DNA of 64,000 bases from Albifimbria verrucaria (Eukaryota; Ascomycota; Sordariomycetes; Hypocreales; Stachybotryaceae): NCBI GenBank assembly GCA_020081605.1, contig JAHREC010000030.1:1240001-1304000 (forward strand). Direction: 5' to 3'. A program made the translations under genes and the position numbers. Each line of letters starts with the position of its first letter. Position 1 is the first letter of the stretch. Below, piece after piece: positions 47,889 to 59,343 of this stretch. Below the pieces are notes generated by a model. That model worked only from the letters and a program-made list of their open reading frames with translations, had not been told where the DNA came from and ran no database searches.

Positions 47889-50111
47889 CTATCCATGGTG
47901 TGTCTCTGCAGGGTCCGATCGGAACATTGGAAGTGAGAAATACTTAAGGGGTTGTGTAGGTGTCCCTCTGGGATAGGTGAGATCATTATACCCACCAAGT
48001 CCGTGTGCCCGTTCATAATACAAATTGCAGATAGCTGCCACTGTATCACTTAGCGCATCACCTCGGTTCTCCCAGTGAGTCAGGCCATCCAATGCCCACT
48101 GCATCAACCAATCTTTTGCGGCAAGAATTCGGGTTTGCATGTAGTCCAGATACCACTCATCCCATGCAGCTACCACGTCAGGGGTATACCCAACAAAGGG
48201 AGCATACAGTTGTTGGTACTGATACCATTCCCAACGAATAGCTTTAAGTGTAGCTTCACCTTTTTCAAGGGCAAGCGCGTCGTTCAAATAACCAATAACT
48301 CCAAATACCTATTTCATCTTATGGTTAGTTTCATACAGATACAAAATTATTACACCCCTAAAGTCTAGGCGTATCCTTACGTTGCGTAGGTGAGTTATGA
48401 AGACACGTGGTACGTTAGTCATTGTGTTTTGAATTGCCGATGTTGCGACTGGGTCATCACCCTTGAGAATCTATAAAAATACCATCAGTGAATAGAACAA
48501 GAGACGAAATCGAATTGGGCCAGTATCAACTCACTCCTTCTTTCATGTTGTTCAAAGCCGCTTGCATCAATAAGAAGTTGGCCTTGAATTGATTTGATCC
48601 GAGCGTGTGCATTATACGAATGTTGGGTATGTCAACGTTCTGTGCCCCTGGGACGGTCGGAGTATTAAGAAGGGCAGCCAGGTTCGTATTCATAAACTGA
48701 GTAAAAAGGTTGGGGGATGTTCGCCGCGGCTTGGAACTGCCGGCCTGACGGTAGTTGCTGTGAGATGACGGCCGCAGTAAACTTTGCTATCATGTTCTTT
48801 TCCACCCAATGTTCAACTAGAGGGCACAAACCACCGATAGTTAGCCTCCGTTTTCTCATCTAGTTTTGCACCCTTCTCAGACCTGTGAGGGGAAGGAAAT
48901 GACGATTGTAGATTTGGAGACAAAGCTAAGCTGTTGTAACATACCTTGTGCGTAGTCCCATTCATCGTAGCCAGGGTCGTTTCTGTTCACCCATTGCTGA
49001 ACCTCAGAAAAGGTGAACTCCTTTATGGCTAGCTGGGTACAATCGTCATCTAGACTCAATGCAAAGACATGCTGCCAAATCCAGTCCGTTGAGGCGAAGT
49101 CGGTTGGGCCAGGCCACTATAGTTCGAGTGAGCAAACTAATCAAATATTGCCAAGACGCGATTTGTACGTACACCAATGGCAGTATACGATCCGGAATAT
49201 GTTACTCCGTTTCTTACAGCTTGCCACGAATAGGGAGCCTGAGGTGCGATGGTGGACTCAATCTTGCCATGCCCCACGGATCTTCCCTCAGGGCCATTCG
49301 GCCTAAGGCTTCGTCCAAGACGTTTGGCTCCCGGATTAGGGCACACTTCATCTTTACTACAGCAACTCGAGCCATAACATACGCAAACGAGACTTTTAGA
49401 GCCGAGCCATTTCTTAATCTTGTCGTTGATGGCTTGCAGGTGACAAGCTAAGTAGTAACCTAACTGTCCGGCGTTCATTCGGAGTTGAAAGTCTTGGCCT
49501 TCAGGAGATCTAGATAGCCAATCTGAGAAATCTGCATAAGAAAGTGAGTTGAATCTTGGTCTAACTCTTGCATTCCAGCGTTGGATAATTGAGGCCAAAG
49601 GCTTCGTCGCAGTTGTCAGAAACAGGTATTGAATAACTTCACCCATCCTGTCTGGCTTGCCAGTGGATGCCCTAACTAAGAGCTCTGTTCACTGTGTCAG
49701 CATCAGTGCCTAGACGGCTCGTCAATTGACGGCAAAGGTAGAAGCAAATCACCTCTACTCGATTCTCCATCATCGAGCTCATCTAATTTGACCTCTACAC
49801 AATAGGAATAGTCGGAAGTAATGGAGCAATTCGCTTTCAATGACGGATTCTATAACAACATTCCAAATTTAGTATCACATTCTAGCTGAGAATACATGTG
49901 TTTTTGCGAAACAAACTTACGTAAAGAATAAATTCATCAAGAGAGAGGTCATAACGTTTTGCAAGTGATTCACAGTTGTCCGATGGTCGTGCAACAACCC
50001 ATGCCGTGCAGGTGGAGATTGTATCTTCAGGAGTTGTCGTTGGAGGAGTGCTGAAGACCGAATTGGTAGAGCCAAAATACCAGGAACGAAAGCTAAAGCA
50101 AGGGCGAGCAT
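47889..50111 (-). CDS. Secreted LysM protein with a large C-terminal domain of unknown function
   Basis: Seven exons on the minus strand: 49921-50111, 49753-49849, 49173-49684, 48945-49116, 48535-48882, 48381-48470, 47889-48308; about 610 residues. The signal peptide MLALALAFVPGILA is followed by a Thr/Pro stretch and a LysM domain (CTAWVVARPSDNCESLAKRY, LSLDEFILYNPSLKANC, YCVEV), which binds chitin or related glycans. A cysteine cluster (CVCYGSSCCSKDEVC) comes later. The rest is rich in Trp and Tyr (WIWQHVFALSLDDDC, RWEWYQYQQLY, AAWDEWYLDYMQ, ICNLYYERAHGLGG) and matches no family I know. Frame breaks near 50050, 48832, 48714 and possibly at 48882 fit missing G/C bases. It is divergently arranged with the spherulin-4/KP4 gene, sharing an 807-bp promoter region. 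Confidence 0.75.
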
Positions 50112-50918
50112 TTTGTAGAACAGAAAGGAAGTTATCCTTTTCCTGAGCGACGAAGAATAAGCGCTGTCTCGTGCCTATGTGCGGTGGACTTGGACAGACG
50201 TGGCTCTCCTTAACATATAAGCACGAAGAAAGCTATGCCCTTGTTTAGCATTATTTAGCATCGTTTAGCAATCATAGTCCTAGCGGGATTGTGAAAACCA
50301 AATTCTCGTAGATTAGGCAAAATCCTATCCTGGCAATATGAACGAAGGGTATAGTAAGCCAACAAGGGTCAACGGTCCTAGTGAATTGTTTGAGGTAGTA
50401 TCCGAGCAGTCATGCGAGCGGGCCGTATATCCTAGCGGTCAGCAAACTAAGCACTTATCGAGATGGAGTTAATGCTCACCAATTATTTGACGGCGTGAAA
50501 CTGAGTTAGCATGATTTCGGGAGCTTGAGCCCGGTAAAGGACGAAACTGATCGAAAATCCGCATTGATTACCAGTTGTCGGCCCCTACTGAAGACACCTG
50601 ATCATGCTGCGATCGAGGTCTGGACTGGTCTATTGAAGGATTTATTAATTTGCCTCCAGCTGACAGAATTTGCCGCAAGTAAGACCTCGCTTGGAAAAAT
50701 TGTATTCATTCCGCCGGCGTAGCAATCTATGTTAAGCGCTAAATATAGTCATATTTCGCGCCTGATAGTCGATAGTGGTAATGCCTTCCGCCAATTTTAC
50801 GTGCAACTGCTAAACGTATATCAATTGCACCATTCTTCATCTAACCGGAAAGTTCAGTCCTTTCTTCACAGCCAAAGGAGAGACCTATCGTGCAATAGGC
50901 TCGAAAATTGTGGCCAAC
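50112..50918. promoter_or_regulatory. Shared divergent promoter of the LysM and spherulin-4/KP4 genes
   Basis: 807 bases between two outward-pointing start codons of secreted-protein genes. No coding pattern inside. A TTTAGCA motif occurs several times close together (50245-50275, in AGCATTATTTAGCATCGTTTAGCA). Co-regulation is inferred from geometry only. Confidence 0.45.
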
Positions 50919-52998
50919 ATGAGTCGTCTTCCTATACCTCGTTTCTTGCACTATGTCGTGCTTCTGTTCCTCTGCTCGTCATTTGGCGCCTCAAGGGAAT
51001 TGCATCCCAATGCTACAATAGCTCAGCCAATATTCGGCCGTGATCTGGAACAAGAATATGGCACAATCATAGACGATTTTATGGGCGATCCAACCTGTCC
51101 TTCGGGCCCTGTTGAGTCGGGCTTGCAGATTGCAGTGGCATCCTACATCAACCCTATTGCCGACCCTCCTGCCTGGAACCGGTTGATCAACTACCCAACG
51201 TCAAAGATGCCCATACTAGTCGCCAACGTAGTTAACGGTCCAGACACCGTAATCGACAAAGACTGGAAGGGGTCATCGACAGAGCTGCAGGCTCGGGCAA
51301 AACGGTCATTGGGTATGTCCGTACCGGATATCTCGGACTAAGCCAGCACAAGTACACCACACGGCTAGGCAAAATCGATCTGGCAAGTTGGGCTGCTCAA
51401 ATCGAACAGGATGTTGATATATGGTACGAACTATACGGCAGCAATATGGGCGGCATCTTCTTTGATGAGGGCTGGCCTGAATGTGGACCGGACGATGTAT
51501 ATGCGAAATTATACAAACACATCAACGACTACACCAAGCGAACCCATCCAGGCGCCTTTACTGTTCTGAATCCTGGCTCGCCAACGGCTCATTGTTACGA
51601 GGACACAATGGATACCTTGCTGACTTTTGAGTCAAGCTATGAATCATATACTACCGCCTACGTTCCCAATGACTGGGTTCCCAAAGACCCTCGGAAACTC
51701 TGGCATATTATTTACAAAGTTCCTGAGACTGCGATCGGTGAAGTAGCCAAGCTTGCTCGACAGCGTGGAGTCGGGTTGATTGAGATTACGGATGATGTGA
51801 TGGACAATCCGTATGATAACCTTCCACACGAGTCTTATATGCAGAGCCATTTGAACGCCGTGGATGGAGGCGTTCCTTTAAATAATGGTCCTTCATCCTG
51901 GCCATCTGGTTCTGCTGCAGGTGTGACATCTGGGCTGGCTGGCTCTACCACAGACTACAGTTCCGCCGGATTATCCTGGAATGCGGCTTCCAACAGTCTC
52001 GGATACAATGTGTATCTGAAACGAGGAGGTGGTGCGTGGCGAGTTGCCGCCAGCATTCCTAAAACCATGACTTCAATCACAATTGCCGGCTTGCAGCCGG
52101 GATCTACCAACGTGTTCCGGGTTTCAGCCATCGGAGGAGGTGGCGTTGAAGGTTCGACCTCAAACGAGGTTACTATCTCAACGAAGGCTTTGCCAGATGG
52201 GAAAGCTGTTGGAAATCAGTCAGTGTCTCCAAAGGGCTTAACCACAACCTACAAAGCGGACATCTACGTTCCTTATGCATTTGTTCGCCTCTTTATTTGG
52301 GATGCTGTCGAATGCGATTTCGACGAAAACCCAGGATGGACCGTCAACTTCAAAACTGACGCTTACGTATGCACTCATTATATGGTTGAAGGCACCACAT
52401 TATACAAGTACACCGGTACTGTGCCTGCCGGCAGTAATGCGCCGCCTTGGGTATGGACGTCAATGGGCACTATTAGTCTTGAGATCAAGGACTACACATA
52501 TACATGGACCTTACCCATTGGAACTTCTACAACGGATACCAGCAAATTCGTGGTCCAGGCCCAAGGGTACGGGCCTTTTATCAATACATTTTCGCCCGAG
52601 CCCAGTGATTATGACTGCAAAGGTTCGAGCATGTGTACCACACCTGATTTCCTGAAGTGGTGCGATCATGCCGTCAACACTTTGCAACGAAGCGATACCT
52701 TCTTCTACACTAACTCGTAAGTCTCTTCTATTTTCTCTACTTGAATTACTTTACATTATCGCTAATAACCAATCCTAGTGGCAGCACACTAAATGGAAAT
52801 TGCTGGGGCGACCAGACTCGTGGCTGTGGTGTCTTTATTCAGGGCGATGGGACTTGCAAGATCAGTGGCAATGATCTTTGGTGGGCTTACCAAAACATTC
52901 GCAAGGTTGGTGGGTGCAAGAAGTGTGGAAGCTGGCATAGAAAGGATGGATGTTATATCACCATCAACTATGTGTACGAGTGTAATAATCACTCGTAG
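50919..52998 (+). CDS. Secreted spherulin-4-like glycosidase fused to FN3 and a KP4-type killer-toxin domain
   Basis: Two exons, join(50919..52716, 52779..52998), about 672 residues. The start ATG at 50919 gives a clear signal peptide (LHYVVLLFLCSSFGA). Residues about 60-330 form a spherulation-specific family 4 domain (GH135/Sph3 type, TIM-barrel): VASYINPIADPPAW, ILVANVVNGPD, GYVRTGY and the catalytic-acid region GGIFFDEGW. Such enzymes cut galactosaminogalactan-type glycans. An FN3 module follows (LSWNAASNSLGYNVYL to SNEVTIST). The last 130 or so residues are cysteine-rich and carry KP4-family marks: CKGSSMC, GCGVFIQG, CKKCGS and ITINYV, ending in CNN. KP4 proteins block calcium channels of rival fungi. 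The frame changes once at 51269-51272, in a G run, within the glycosidase domain; the toxin-like domain is unbroken apart from its intron. The domain order is, to my knowledge, uncommon. Confidence 0.8.
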
Positions 52999-53262
52999 CA
53001 TATAGTTCATTTACACTGCCTAGATGAGCTTGCCTCTTTCGCTTGTCTCTCGGTGAATAATAAAGTCATGTTCAACTTTAAGCATGTGTTGTTTTCGAAC
53101 TCGACTGTTCTGCAAGCTCCCCATCCCAATTACAACTGCGAAACATTATATGTATCTCATCTTTAGAAACTGTGGATATGAATGCTAGTTGCTATATGCG
53201 TGGCGCATAGTCGTGTTGGTCTTGCAACTTCAGTGACGGCCGGCGAGTAGTGATCAAGTGAG

Positions 53263-54368
53263 TTATTGAGAACCGAGGTGAGTACCTAAGGCAACTACTT
53301 TAACGCAAAACTTCTTTTCCATCTCCAAATAAGATATAAGCCCCGTGTTCCCAATGCAGTTGACATACTCCAGCTTAGCCTCACCCTTCTTCAGTACAAC
53401 TACTTCATGCCAAGTCCTAAATTTCCTATCCGGACCAAATAGCTTTGCATGTCTCATTGCACCATTATATATTGCCAAGTGAGACTTGTAACTCTTCGCC
53501 CAATCTTCTAACTTATCCAGGCTTGTAAAGAATCCCGTCACACAAGTCTCTTTGCGATTTCCTTCCTCTCCTAAACCAGTATTTCGCAGGTAACGAAGAC
53601 CCATGGCTCCAGTTGTCGATGGGTTTTCCCAAAGGTAGTGTAAGCCTGCTTCTAGTGTAGGCTCCAGCTTGTGCTCGTAAGCATATGACTCCTCTTCATT
53701 GCAATTCTGCCAGAACTGCCCTGTTCGAATATGCACAACATTGTCATTGTTTATGCCTTTCAGCACGCTACCCGTTGAGACGACCTCGGCCGGGCTCTTC
53801 GCTGGCGATGCGATGAAAAGATCATGAGAGGAGTCAGGAATCCGGTCCCTCGCAGCACCCCAATAAGCTGTGAGAGTATGTGCCTCGGTTATAGTGCCTG
53901 GCAAGCGTGCAAAACCAGGCAGATAATCCAGCCCTGAATAGTTGGTTTCGAGGCGTGAGATAGGGAGCGAAAAAGCCTCATACCACAAGCCGATATCAGA
54001 TCTTCCGTTGGCTGGTAAGGTAGAGTGTATATTTGCTAGGACCAGGCGCTCAAGGCTCGACTTGTAATTGTCTTCATTAGACCAGTAACACGCCCAAATG
54101 CGCGCTGGCCGAGCGTCATTACCGTCAATCAAATCAAATACCTCAATATTAGGCGCTTCTTCATCTCGAACATCGCTTGACCAGGTCAATATAGCCTGAA
54201 GGGCTTCATTTCTAGCCTGGGTACTGGCCTCTGAATCGACATGCTGCTGTACACCAACATAAATGACGTGGACATGAGTGACCTCTGGGCCACCGACAAG
54301 TCTCCAGCGAGGTACCGGGGTTGATGGCCTTCAGGCTTTCTAAGAGGGTACTTTCGAGTAGAATCCAT
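53263..54368 (-). CDS. Haem-containing aldoxime dehydratase (phenylacetaldoxime dehydratase-like)
   Basis: Intronless, minus strand, 368 codons once one base is allowed for. The N terminus MDSTRKYPLRKPEGHQP and then RWRLVGGPEVTHVHVIYVGVQ are typical of the family, as is the ending block TSLDKLEDWAKSYKSHLAIYNGA, which contains the histidine that serves as proximal haem ligand in characterised members. These enzymes turn aldoximes into nitriles in the cytosol, often next to nitrilase or nitrile-hydratase genes; none is seen here. The start at 54368 was preferred over the in-frame ATG at 54395 because MDST-x-x-P fits the family length. A frame break lies at 54317-54320, in a C run on the coding strand. 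Confidence 0.88.
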
Positions 54369-55153
54369 GATTATGGGCGCGTATGTACAGATCAAGGGAA
54401 TTGTCTCCGTGAGGGGTGTGTCGGAGGCTGATCTGTCGGGTTCTTCGGTGACTAAAATAAATGCCGAAAGTATTAGGCTAGACTCGGCATCTCAAGGCAT
54501 TCTCTGCAGTAAAGTTTGGTATTTCGAGATTCAACTATGCCAAGACAGCCAAAAGCCAGACACTTGTTGAAATTCTTATTCATATATCTGTATCAATTCT
54601 ATGACTTCAGACGGTATATACTATCTATCGGGTGTCCCGACTGTTATTTGGCATGGGTTGTGCCAAGCCTCTGATAGCCTTGAAATCTCAAATGCCGAAG
54701 CCCACTTGGAGTTGCCTTGTTTTTGTTTCAGTGACAGATGCTGGATCTTCTTATGATACTTACGGAAACTTTCCAAAATTACATTAAGTTGGGCTTAATT
54801 TCTTGTCGAAAAGGTTCATTTTTATCGGGTTTTCTGCCAATTATGTTCTAAAATATGCCACCCACCCTTGCTTCGCTTCTGTGATTTCTCTCTTGGGCAG
54901 ACAAGGGTTACATACGATAGGATTCAAATGCAACGAGAATTCTTAACTAGTCATTTTATAGTAGAATAAAACCTATTCATTACTACGTTTGTGTAATGTG
55001 CATATTATCTGACCCACGATAAGAAACAACCCGAGTCCGTTTCTAACGACCCTTTACAGTAAACCTGGCAATGTTGATAATCATGACGTCTTCTTCAAAT
55101 TTGTCCATGTTCTATTTACAGAAATCTTGGCGTCTATGTTGTCTGATATAGAC
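54369..55153. other. Intergenic, no gene recognised
   Basis: 785 bases, AT-rich; promoter of the aldoxime dehydratase and 3' flank of the AA7 oxidase. Confidence 0.5.
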
Positions 55154-56757
55154 CTATTTGGCTGGCTTGACTGACTGAGGATTCCAGAAAACCTCATTTG
55201 GATCCAACTGCTTCTTGATCTGCTGCAATCTGGGGAGGTTAACACCCCAGTACTTCTCCTGCGCAGTTTGTGAATCCACTTGAGTGTCCGGGTAGTTAAT
55301 ATACATGCCCCAATCTGTGGCGTTCATGCCTTTGACAGCGCTGGTTGCCATGCCTTGGACGAGCTTGAAGCCATCCGTTGGGTACGAAGAAGAAAAGACT
55401 CGGTCATAAAGCTGATATAAAAGGAGCTTATCTCTATGAGCGTACGATGTGCTGGTTGGAGAGACTTTGGATACGGTCGAGTTGGGACCGCCGTGCAAAT
55501 CAATTTGGATCCACCAACTACGACCTGGTCCGGCCTGGATACCTGTGAATAGATAGTTGGCAAACGATGTCAGTTGTGCATCAGTCAATGCATTCGTAGT
55601 CAAGCTGCTGGAGTAAAACAGCTCATGCTAGTTGTGTGTTAGCAGAGGGCAAACAACACACAGGAAAGGTTAACAACTACCTGACTGTACGGTCGCGTTG
55701 GGACAAGCTCTTGGCCATAGGCATAATACTTCAAGCCGTCTATCCAACCAACAGTTCTCGAAAGCGAAAGCCGGCCATTTGTCTGGTTCATTAAAGGCGT
55801 AAGAACAGTGCGTAAGTCGGCAGTAGTTCCGTAGTACACGCCTTCGAGACTCCTGGAGCCACCGTTCAAGGCGACACGCATATTTAACTCTGGGGGCATG
55901 GAAGTTGCGGCAAATGTTTGGATCGCCTTGAGACCCGCGACCATGTCTTCCTCGTCCCAACTGAGGCTCACGGTGTAGTAAGTAACGTTGGTGGGCGCCG
56001 CAAAGGTCTTGAACTGGTACTCAGTGACAACACCGAAGGATGATCCAGCTCCTCGAAGAGCCCAGAAAAGGTCTGGATTTTCCGTCGCGCTGGTACGGAC
56101 CACTGTGGAATTGGCTAATACAACGGTAGCCGCGGTTAGCCAGTCCAGAGCCAACCCATATGTGTGAGATGCCATTCCGTAACCACCACCAAGAACGTGG
56201 CCAGATATTCCGACACTGTCCCAAATGTGTCAGCTTCAACACCCTCTCCATAACCCCACAACCTCGACGGGCCAAAAGACTTACCCAGGGCATGTACCAT
56301 GCGCAATTGCTCGTTTTCCTTGATTGTACAATTCTGTAGCAACGAGACCGAGTCGTGCACCAGCCTGTATCGTAGCCACAGAGTCGGCACCAACCGTGAC
56401 TTTGTTCATCTTGCCCAGATCAATCACCAAGTGGCCATCCTCGCCACCAAATGCAGTGGCCGCATAGCCATGACCACCGCATTTTGGGTTGACCCTGACA
56501 CCACTCTTGACGCCGCACGATACGGCAGCCTGAATTTGGGAAGTGTTCGTCGGAAGCACGATCAGAAGAGGCTTGTATTGTAATCGTGAGTTGAAGAGGG
56601 TTCTGTCTACGCCGCCCCATTCAGAAGAGTTACCGCTAACGTAGTCGACGCTTGATGCATTCAAGCAAGCGGCGACGGTGGTCTTGACATCTGCAGCAAA
56701 TGCCACTGTTTGAAGGGCTGCGACAATGCCCAAGAGGAACAGGCCGGTGAGATGCAT
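55154..56757 (-). CDS. Secreted FAD-linked carbohydrate oxidase (AA7 / BBE-like)
   Basis: Three exons on the minus strand: 56285-56757, 55681-56215, 55154-55627; 493 residues, no frame break. The ATG at 56757 gives a good signal peptide (MHLTGLFLLGIVAALQTVAFA); another in-frame ATG lies 18 bases upstream. Both residues that hold FAD by two covalent bonds are present: the histidine in PKCGGHGYAA and the cysteine in HGTCPGVGISGHVLGGGYG, split by intron 1. The C-terminal substrate domain ends NLPRLQQIKKQLDPNEVFWNPQSV, the BBE signature. AA7 glucooligosaccharide oxidases oxidise sugar ends to lactones and release hydrogen peroxide outside the cell; berberine-bridge-type tailoring enzymes share the fold, so the substrate is open. 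Confidence 0.92.
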
Positions 56758-58732
56758 GGTGCTTGGTCGTCTCACCTAGCTTCAGCGTCAAGTAGTCGTC
56801 GAAGCCAATGGTGCCGAACAAGAGGCGAGAAACAGGATCCTCTCATCATTATTAGACCCGCCACGCATGGAAACGGACTCTATCTGATCTGTACTTGGTC
56901 ATGACACAAGGATCATGCCGCTGCGCTTTACTATATTAGCCGGAAGGCGTAGCTCCGATGTGACCCTGCCAAGCCCGTCTTGCGCGTTCGGGTCGTTTAT
57001 CCTAAACCTTGACAATCAGTCTGCTCAGCTCTTTACAGCGTTGATCATTGCCTCATGGAGCGATTGTCAAGCAATTCCGACCTTGTGGGACCAGCTCCAG
57101 GCTTCAGATCTGCAGCATGTCATACCATGGCTAGTAACATCGGCAATGGCATTAAGATCAGGAGCTCCTGTGTTCCCAATTCGTCGATCTAAAATCTCCG
57201 CAGCAGGTCCAATTGCCGTCCGAGACTCTCGACGTATCCCGCAATATCTTTGAAAGTTTGCCATTGTCTTCGTAAAACCTGCATCCGCCCATGAACAGTA
57301 CAGGCACTAAAAGCCATCGGCCCGGATAGCCGTCCAATTAGGGTCAGCTCAGTGCTACGAATTATCAGTTTCTTTATGCACAATGCGCTCACTCTGCTCA
57401 CTCTCAAGGCTCACGCCTGTTCAGCTGCTGCATTCAATGGTCTCGACCCTCCGCTGGTGCTGTGCAGGCCAGCTGGCTCAGCTCTCTTTCCTTGTTATTG
57501 CAGATGCAGTACTACCACTCCCGACTGCTCTGGCCTGAGCCTGGAATTGAATGATTCTGTGGCGTGTGGTGTCCATGTCGCCATCAGCCGCAAGATGATC
57601 TATGCTATTGGACCATTGGTTTCATTGCATTATCATTGCAGATTTACCGGGCTCCGCTCCAATGGGATCTTGGCGGTTAACAAACACCTTGCGATGCTGA
57701 CCGCATCACCTTCGAATGGAGCACAATCAGTTTGTCAATAGTCTGGTGTCTTCAGTGTGCATTCTAGTTGATTGGCGCGCTACAGAGTTGGGCCTGCCGT
57801 TTTACCGATTTTTGTGCTAATCAATACTCTCACCGAGCTTCTGTAACGACAGCGATTTAACAAACAATTTCTCGTGGATGATTTCGGTCACCCAGAGGCC
57901 CGTTCCGTATCAGGCTCATGTATCAACCCTCCATGCCGTCTCCTAAAGGGTATGTTAATTATCTTTTCCCTAACTCCTCACAGATTCGGACTCAAACAGG
58001 ATATCATCTTGATATAGTTTAGTTTAACTTGATATCCCGTATTGGTTGGTTGATTCTAACATTTTTCTTTGCTATAATAGCTAACATCGCGAAACAGTTT
58101 AAGGGCCAACCAGTATTTTCAACGTTTGAGCAAGGAAGAGCTGAAAATACCGCGGACATACTTTTCCCGTCTGCTGGCAACATTTTTCTTGTTTCCCAAA
58201 AATCTGGGTTTTTACCAGACACCAGGGTTTATGCAGGGCATCTATTAAGGCTTAGCTCCCCTCGGCAACATCTGCGTCCCTCAGCAAGTTTAGATATGTT
58301 AGTTTGAATGTACTCTGCATCTCAAGCTCATATAATCAGCGTCAAATTTAGACCAGGTGTAGTTACAAACTCCAAGGACTATATTTGCGACGTTAGCAGT
58401 GTCTCTTTTTTTTTTTTCCTTGTATTTCCTTCTCGCATCATGCCACACAAATAAAATGAGAAATGAGATCGAAGAGTTTTTCGTACCATTCATTCATTCA
58501 TAGAAAGATAGAAATTAATTGGCAGATTAAAACTTGAGCATGATTCAACGATGCAGGTCATCTAGAATTGTGCAATATGGGTTGGCTAGGTTACAGAGAA
58601 ATGTGAATTTAGACTTCAAATGCTCAGTACCCTGCGTAATTTGGAAAATACTCGTGTATCTCCTACGTCGAGTGCCAAAATAGTGAACGACGCTCTCAAG
58701 ATTGTCCCAAGTTTTAATATCCAAGAAGTTGA
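56758..58732. other. Intergenic, no gene recognised
   Basis: About 2 kb. Frames at 56915-57253, 57352-57741 and 57189-57407 were read; none has a family motif. A run of 14 T at about 58408-58421 is present, showing that long T runs are kept in this assembly. Confidence 0.45.
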
Positions 58733-59219
58733 TTAGTGACGAATAATGTACTTGATGATCCCTGGCGCATCCATTGAAGATATCGAATCGTATATATAAT
58801 CAGTATACATGTTTACATATGCATGGTGTTTGAGTCTCTCAAGACCAACCATCTCACCTAGATTCTCATGTACAATATGCACCAACCTGAACAAGCGCTT
58901 GACATCATAACGAAGTGGGGAATTAGGCAAATATATTAAGGCAGCCTTTTCAGTTGTGGAGATAGGGCGTTTCAATGATGCGAGTGTTTCGAATTGAGTT
59001 CTGTATCAATCAGTTGGTGACAAGAGACAGTTCAAGGATACAGAGCAATTTTAGAAGGGGGATACATGAAAATTTGCTTATCAAATAGAAGCCTCACCTA
59101 GTGCAGTTCGCACGTCTACGGATCTTTCTGGGTTTAATGTCACCTGGTGGAAACGCTGTCCACTTGGGAGCAGTGGAGATGGTTGATGGGGATTTGACCC
59201 ACAGGCAAGGCCGAACATA
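58733..59219 (-). CDS. Possible small hypothetical gene
   Basis: An open frame of 80 codons (58733-58975) extends upstream through a plausible acceptor (GATACAG at about 59001) to an exon with a good donor (GTGAGG at about 59099) and an ATG near 59219. The protein is mixed in composition (KAALIYLPNSPLRYDVKRLF, YTDYIYDSISSMD) and looks more protein-like than its surroundings. The two exons join only if one base is missing or another splice site is used. No family recognised. Confidence 0.25.
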
Positions 59220-59249
59220 AGTTAGTTTATATCACATGCAGACATCTAA

Positions 59250-59343
59250 GTCACTTTGGCCGAGTGGTTAAGGCGCTGCCCTGCTATTACAGCATATCAA
59301 GGCAGTGGGTTCGCCCGCGTAGGTTCGAATCCTGCAGGTGACG
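59250..59343 (+). tRNA. tRNA-Ser (GCT) with intron, copy 1
   Basis: The acceptor stem pairs GTCACTT with AGGTGAC, plus a G discriminator. TGGCCGAGTGGTTAAGGCG is the class II D arm. The anticodon stem is CTGCC/GGCAG, with loop CTGCTA that places GCT at 34-36, followed by a short intron of about 12-13 nt after position 37. A long variable arm (TGGGTTCGCCCG) and the T arm AGGTTCGAATCCT complete it. It decodes AGC/AGU. Confidence 0.9.
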
